Below are positions 58,589 through 64,000 of a DNA stretch of 64,000 bases, piece by piece (the first letter of the stretch is position 1; each line of letters begins with the position of its first letter). The notes beneath the pieces are model-generated. The model did not search any database, was not told the DNA's origin, and worked only from the letters and a program-made list of their open reading frames with translations. This stretch comes from Arabidopsis thaliana (Eukaryota > Streptophyta > Magnoliopsida > Brassicales > Brassicaceae), in NCBI RefSeq assembly GCF_000001735.4, contig NC_003076.8, positions 12,152,001 through 12,216,000 of the forward strand. The letters are read 5' to 3'. The translations under genes were made by a program, and so were the position numbers.

Positions 58589-60310
58589 TGATAATAGGTT
58601 TTTCAGTCAATTATCCTAAAATACCAATCATGTCGTTGTAGTATTTTAGGTTGCCAATCCAAATGAGTGTGATGCTAACAATCAAGATTTGATCAGAACT
58701 CACTAAGTCAAGCCAAACAATAACAGGTTTTGGGGTGTTCTAGCAGTCCTAAGTGAACATGCAGGAAACAGAAAATCAAGCAGAAGCTGTAAAACACTCG
58801 ACCAACACAGCTCGTTGTAGAGCACTGGGTGTGGTCGAGTGACAGGTCGAGTAACAAACAGAAAATATAACAGGGATACTCGACTGCACACTCTGTTGCC
58901 AGACAACTGGGTGGTTGAGTATCAGGTCGAGTAACAGGAGAGAAATGCAAAAACTAAGCAAGAGGTAACAAAATACAGTAAACGATAGTAGAGTAAACAA
59001 TAAAATCAATCAGATAAAGAATTCCCGAGGATGGGGTAATTGACTAGTTTCGTTTCCTCAGTTTACAAGTGATTGACATGCTCAATAAATTATCCCTAGA
59101 CAACAAGTTCATTAACCAAATCTAAGTGTCACCGCAACAAAGACCCTCAAGTTAAACTAGTCCCAGACTCAATCACCATTGACAAGAGCTAACCAAACAG
59201 GCATTACGATTCAACAAGTTAAAGCCAAAACGCTCCCTGCAACCAATACCTTGGTAAAGGGCCATAAATCTCTGGAATTAGTGGTTCAGACATTTCATCA
59301 AACACCTTTTGGGCGCGGAAATGTCTGGGCTCAAATTCCAGTTGATCAGAAATCAATAGGCATTAAGAACCACTAATCCAGAAGGGATCTATAAATCAAA
59401 CTCAACCACCTAGCATACTGAGAATTCTAAACTACTCTAACCCATCCTCAGAAACCTAATCACTACTCAGACATCATTGTAGAGAACATAAACGTTGAAT
59501 AGAATGAAAACATGATAACAACCGAGTAATAGCAAGATGATAACAGGATGAACAACAGTAGACAAAATCAAAAGCAAAAGCTGAATACTGAATAGATTAA
59601 GAGAAATCCAGATTACAAAAGGTCAAGAACACAGTGTCTGCGAAATGATAACTTAGATAAACGAAAATGTAAAGTACATGCTACTTATAGCAAAATATTC
59701 TGAAACCCTAATACTCAAAACGACGCAGTATTGGGACTGATTAAGAACGGTACTCGACCCAGGTGGTCGAGTCAGTGGTCGAGTGATAAGCTGGAGTCTT
59801 CTTTTCTTCCTTGTGCTCGAGTGTCTAGTTGAGTGCGGAATGAAGAAGACTCTAAAGCTGGCACTCGAGTGATAAAGATGGTGGTACTCGGCTTCGTGGT
59901 AGAGTGATCGAGTGAAGGTGATGAAGGTACTCGACCATATGATCGAGTAGAGAGATCGAGTGATGTGGCCGAGTGATTGTCTTGGTGGTACTCGACCAGG
60001 GGGTCGAGTGATTTTGTGAAGTGATGAGGCCATCTACTCGACCAGGGGGTCGAGTGGTTTGTTGAAGTCATGGAACCATCTACTCGACCAGGGGGTCGAG
60101 TGTTTTGCAGTGATCTGGTCCGCTTCTTCCAATTAGCTCGCCAATAGCTCCAAATCACATGAAAACAACACAATTATGCAACATGCATGCAAAACTATCC
60201 TGAACATGCAAAGTGATGACAAATGATGAGAAATGATATAAAACAGTGATGATATGATGTTAAAGTGATGACAAATGGATGCTCAAAACAGGCAAAATGC
60301 ACACTTATCA
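58589..60310 (-). repeat. 3' LTR of reverse Athila (1722 bp)
   Basis: Reverse strand starts TGATAAGTGTGCATTTTGCC after a polypurine tract and ends CCTATTATCA at 58589. Related to the Athila A and B LTRs but its repeated motif is mainly ACTCGACC with the complement GGTCGAGT. AAAAG (58584-58588) is a candidate target duplication copy. Confidence 0.9.
59989..60110. repeat. 46-bp tandem repeat with palindrome, reverse Athila LTR
   Basis: Units start at 59989, 60035 and 60081 (the third incomplete). Each opens with CTCGACCAGGGGGTCGAG, a near-perfect palindrome built from the family motif and its complement. Confidence 0.88.
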
Positions 60311-60348
60311 ACTCCCCCAAACTTAATCTTTGCTTGCCCTCAAGAAAA
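60311..60348 (-). other. Polypurine tract and hairpin, reverse Athila
   Basis: Reverse strand has a purine tract AAGTTTGGGGGAGT against the LTR and, upstream, the stem-loop TTTTCTTG / AGGG / CAAGCAAA, with one mismatch in the stem. Confidence 0.82.
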
Positions 60349-61952
60349 CAATTAAGAACAAGCTAGAGGTGAGGTTTGAAAGCGGGGACTCAGAGCCAAA
60401 GCACCAGATAAACCAAATGAAATCAATGTCCAAGTTGATAGTTCTAAGCTGCGATATGATCGAATTCTACTCAAAAACGTTAGCCATGCCTTGTTATCAA
60501 TCAATCTGACTCTTATGGTCGACTTACACATGTTTTCAAATCTGTCAATCCCTTTAACATTCATTAGTTCTGGAACGTGAATCAAGCAATGCATCATCAA
60601 TGAACTCATTTGGCTAAGGTAAAGGTCAAGAGACAAAAATGGTCCCTTACAGAATAGGCTTCAGTAACAGGGGATCTCTTAAAAAATGATTAAGCTTTAG
60701 TAGAATGCTAAAGGTAAGTCCCAAGCTATGCATAAAGAGATAAAATCCCATCTACCCAGAGTATATCAAATGAAGCTCTAATGGTAATCCCATCTCCAAT
60801 CCCAGTATAAGAACTTAACTCTACCCTTTGCATTCATGAATCCTTTAAACCCTTTTTCTAATTATTCTTTTCTTTTCTCTTGACTCTTAGGAGAAGCTTT
60901 CTCAACACTTTGATACATCTAGCGGATTTGGATTTCTTTACCAACTAACGTTCCTGTTTTTAAAATTTTAAAACCGAGGGCTTTTGCCCTTCTTCATAGG
61001 TAACAAGAACTCTTTCTTTCTTTACAAATCCCAAAACCTTATCTAGACTTTTTTTGCTTCTTTATCTTACTTTCTCTAGAGTCTTTTACGTTTTCTCATC
61101 AATGAATCAACCCTTTTTTTTTTCTTTTAGACACATCCCAACCCAAAGTATAAGCACCCACCTACTCCTATCTAGTTTGAAAAATGCGAACTAGAACTAC
61201 ATGAGACACTATCTCCATCGTTACGAACCTTACGCTTTCTACCAAGCTTAATCGGAATAAGACCTCACAAACACTCACAAGTGATATAGGGCTTGAAAGA
61301 AAGTCTAGGTTTGGGTTCGGGTTAACTGCTCTAATAAGGAGAGTCAGCTACTTGGATTAACAAGAGTGATCAAAATGTAAAGAAAATCCAAGTATTTTAG
61401 GGTATCCATGAGTTCAAATTTGATGCAGACATGATAATTAAAGATCAGATTCAGGTTCAAATTAATAAGGAATGGTATCAGATCATAACAATGTGGTCGA
61501 GTAGAGCAATCTTGGCATGGTTCAGTTTTACTTCAATTTCATTGACTACGCAACAGACAACTAGCAACGAGGGCACAAAGTTTATCCGGTGAACCAAAAT
61601 GCTTACAAGGCTATCTCATCATTATCCCTTATGCATATGCAACAATCCTAAATAAAACACTTTAGACTCGATCCTAAATGTAATGCAACTACATGAACAC
61701 TATGTTTTTGAGAAATCATTTTCTGAACATTTTCAATTTTTTTTGGTTTTTCTATGCCTTAGATGAATGCAGACTCAAGAGTATATACAATGCAACACAC
61801 ACTTCCTGAGCCCTCCCCCAAACTTAAATCACATAGTCCACTAAGTGACTAATCTTGGAAGAGAGTACTCAGGAGAAATCCAATCACAGAAACAAAATAA
61901 AGAACAAATCACAAGAGACGATATAATACAATGGTGAAGTGAGGCGCTTACC
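60349..61952 (-). other. Non-coding 3' region, reverse Athila
   Basis: Aligns in reverse with 15170-16736 of Athila B and 5180-6606 of Athila A. No gene seen. The internal purine tract is at 61810-61824. Confidence 0.75.
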
Positions 61953-62128
61953 TCAGTCGAAGAATGAACGGAGTTGGTCATCAATGGCTGCCTATGATTG
62001 CTCCCAGGCCATAGACGAGCCGCCCTGTTCTGTATCAGCTCCAGCATGTGGGTACTCGACTTCATCAGCTCTGTGGCGGCCAGCACTGCTCTTAGGATAC
62101 TCGACCTCTCTTCTTCTGCTGCGGCCAG
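61953..62128 (-). pseudogene. C-terminal end of post-pol ORF, reverse Athila
   Basis: Short reverse-strand piece (SRRREVEYPKSSAGRHRADEVEYPHAGADTEQ, stop near 62000, then AAIDDQLRSFFD, TGA 61953) in the position of the end of the Athila B extra ORF ([11 protein letters not shown]). VEYP is encoded by the GTCGAGTACCC motif, so the repeated motif reaches into coding sequence here too. Truncated by the Tat3 LTR. Confidence 0.55.
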
Positions 62129-62631
62129 TGTTGGTGTCGGATCCCGCACTATGGGCTTGGGACCGGCCAAAGATTGCTACACAAATAAGGAAGGCCCATA
62201 AGAGGAAAGGCCCGTAAGATTCTTCGAAGTAAGGGTATGGGCGAGATGTCGATTCGCAAAGTGGGTGCAACGTCGAAGTTAGGACTACTCGAACTGAAGA
62301 AGAAAAATGGGCCGAAGGGTGAAGTCCAGGAGGCTCGAAGTGGTTTCAAATTCGAACGTTGAGTAATTGATTCAAAGACTAGAAACAGATACATTTAAGT
62401 AGAATAATTGTGTGTAAATGAGGATTAAATGTATTCTTTGGGTATAAATTATGGGTCAAAGACCATGTAAAGACACACGCATTTTTTGGTGCAAATTAGC
62501 TATACACATTCTTTTACAATACTCATAGTTTTCTCTATAATCATCTATCTATTTTCTAGTATATTTGTCCTCAAGAATAATCCTTCTCACTAAATAAATA
62601 AATACTTGAGTGTGTGAATCCGACATCCACA
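62129..62631 (+). repeat. 5' LTR of Tat3 (503 bp)
   Basis: Starts TGTTGGTGTCGGATCCCGCAC and ends AATCCGACATCCACA just before the primer site. Matches the Tat2 LTR in reverse. TATA-like TATAAATT at 62443-62450. GCCAG (62124-62128) would be the left target duplication copy. Confidence 0.92.
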
Positions 62632-62634
62632 TTT

Positions 62635-62652
62635 TGGCGTCGTCTGTGGGGA
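62635..62652 (+). other. Primer binding site of Tat3
   Basis: TGGCGTCGTCTGTGGGGA three bases after the LTR end, the usual Tat-type primer site with one likely C-to-T change at the sixth base. Confidence 0.82.
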
Positions 62653-62711
62653 CGGAGGATTCTTGAGTCGTCAGATTTCTTCTGGGTATTACATACACGA
62701 AGTAAGTCGCA

Positions 62712-64000
62712 ATGTCTAGAGAAGATGCTACCAACGCTTCGATAGCTGAAACCCTCAAGACCATGCAACAAACTATGGCCGATATAGCATAGAAGTTTTC
62801 AAACATGGAAAAAACCGTCGAAACACTGCAAACAACCCAGGTATCACTTAGCCAAAATATTAGTACCATTCAGTCTCGTGTCCGTTCTTTTGCAGGAAAT
62901 TCTACTAGAGTTCGAAGAACTATCTTCGGATCCCCAAACTCCCTTCCACGGAATGCAACAAACTATCAAACGACCCCGGATGGTACAAACGCGAATAGTC
63001 AACCGGAATATGGAGAAACGCATCCTGAAGATGATAACCAGTTCGATGATCAACACGAACAAGAAAACTTCGATCAGCTCGAAACCATGAGAGAAGTAAG
63101 ACGGGAATTAAAATAAATGAGGTCAAAATTCCATCAAGGTACAAGTTTGGAGCCGGACATCAACCGAGTTATCGAGGACTCTAGGCGAACACCGTTCACC
63201 TCACGAATTGCGAGTTTGAGAATCAGAGATTCTCGAAAACTCAATTTAGAACCATATAATGGTTTGGAAGACCCAAAAGGCTATCTCGCAGCTTTTCTAA
63301 TAGCCGCTATGCGAGTTGATCTGAACGAAGCCGATGAAAACGCAGGGTATTGCAAGCTTTTCTCTGAAAATCTATGCGGGCAAGCCCTGATGTGGTTCAC
63401 TTAGTTAGAACCAGGATCGATTAGTAATTTCAACGAACTATCAGCGATATTTTTAAAACAATACTCAATTCTGATGGATAAGAGCATTTCGGACACCGAC
63501 CTCTGGAATCTATCTCAAGGGCCGAACGAGACACTTCGAGCTTTCATCACCAAATTTAAAAACGTGCTCTCAAAGCTCCCAAGGATCTCACAACAGTCGG
63601 CTCTATCATCTTTGCGAAAAGGATTATGGCATGATTCGAGGTTTAAGGAAGATCTAATACTTCACAAACCTGATACTATTCAAGATGCATTATTTCGAGC
63701 AAATAATTGGATGGAAGTCGAAGATGAAAAAGAAAGTTTCGCAAAAAGAAATAAGCAAGCAAAACCAGCGGCCACTTTTCCACCCAAAAGGTTCGAACCT
63801 CGAGAGAATCAGGGACCAAGGAAGTTTGGTTCACAACCATTCAATAACAACGTCGAAAAGCAGTTTCAGGGGAAAGGAAGGTCGAATACCTGGGTCTGAG
63901 ATGAAAGCTCGTATTGCGATATACATAGAGTCATAGGACATCTGACCAAAGACTGCAGTGTCCTTAAAAGGCATCTCGCAGAATTATGGGCCTGTGCAAA
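62712..64000 (+). pseudogene. Tat3 gag, runs off the window
   Basis: MSREDATNASIAETLKTMQQTM starts a Gag of Tat type. A coiled-coil N-terminus is followed by the capsid-like core [80 protein letters not shown] and LRKGLWHDSRFKEDL. Near the window end is a zinc knuckle-like [15 protein letters not shown] (C-x2-H-x4-H-x4-C), as in other Tat and Ogre Gags. One frame throughout, broken by TAG 62790, TAA 63114, TAG 63402 and TGA 63897. Pol should follow beyond the window. Confidence 0.88.

Noticed and set aside
62129..62631. Tat2 5' LTR matching the left LTR at 42713
   Set aside because: It is in the opposite orientation and is followed by its own primer site and gag, so it belongs to a separate element, Tat3.
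1..64000. tRNA, rRNA or microRNA genes
   Set aside because: I saw no cloverleaf with conserved A and B boxes and no rRNA segment; a covariance-model scan would be needed to exclude them.

Overview
The window looks like plant nuclear heterochromatin, probably pericentromeric DNA of a eudicot; Brassicaceae is my best guess. I see no host gene. Almost every recognisable stretch belongs to a plant transposable element: Athila-type, Tat-type and Tekay-like Ty3/gypsy retrotransposons, two CACTA (En/Spm) transposons and a PIF/Harbinger transposase relic. The organism assignment is inference from element types and AT-rich composition.

Left half (1-30.9 kb) is one nested stack. Athila A (1-8419) has two LTRs of one family and a gag-protease reading frame, but no RT, RNase H or integrase. 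It sits inside Athila B (8420-18358), which keeps protease, RT, RNase H, integrase, a long extra ORF in the env position and its 3' LTR. Athila B sits inside a reverse-strand CACTA element (18359-25862) with TNPA-like and TNP2-like genes. The CACTA element sits inside the pol gene of a chromodomain-type gypsy element (25863-about 30.9 kb). Next comes a dead Harbinger-type transposase (31215-32408).

Right half (32.4-64 kb) is a second stack. A reverse-strand Athila-like element (LTR 32443-34024, protease near 36.6 kb) is cut by a forward LTR of a related family (36810 onward). That LTR is split by Tat1 (36881-42390, flanked by CCATT duplications) and cut off by Tat2 (from 42713, reverse strand). 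Tat2 carries a solo LTR (44849-46860), a second CACTA element (47601-55553) and a reverse Athila (58589-62128), which is itself cut by Tat3 (62129 to the window end, forward strand).

The most interesting biology is in the Tat elements. Both Tat1 and Tat2 carry a gene antisense to the retroelement, with apparent spliceosomal introns and (in Tat1) a nearby TATA box. Antisense introns are invisible to the retrotransposition cycle and can persist. Other themes are a short ACTCGATCRC-type motif dispersed through LTRs, coding and untranslated parts of the Athila elements; a hairpin next to the polypurine tract shared by four elements; a second internal polypurine tract; CACTA subterminal motifs repeated between the two CACTA genes; and an excess of TAG among inactivating stops, consistent with decay of methylated CAG sites. 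Nearly all coding regions are pseudogenes.
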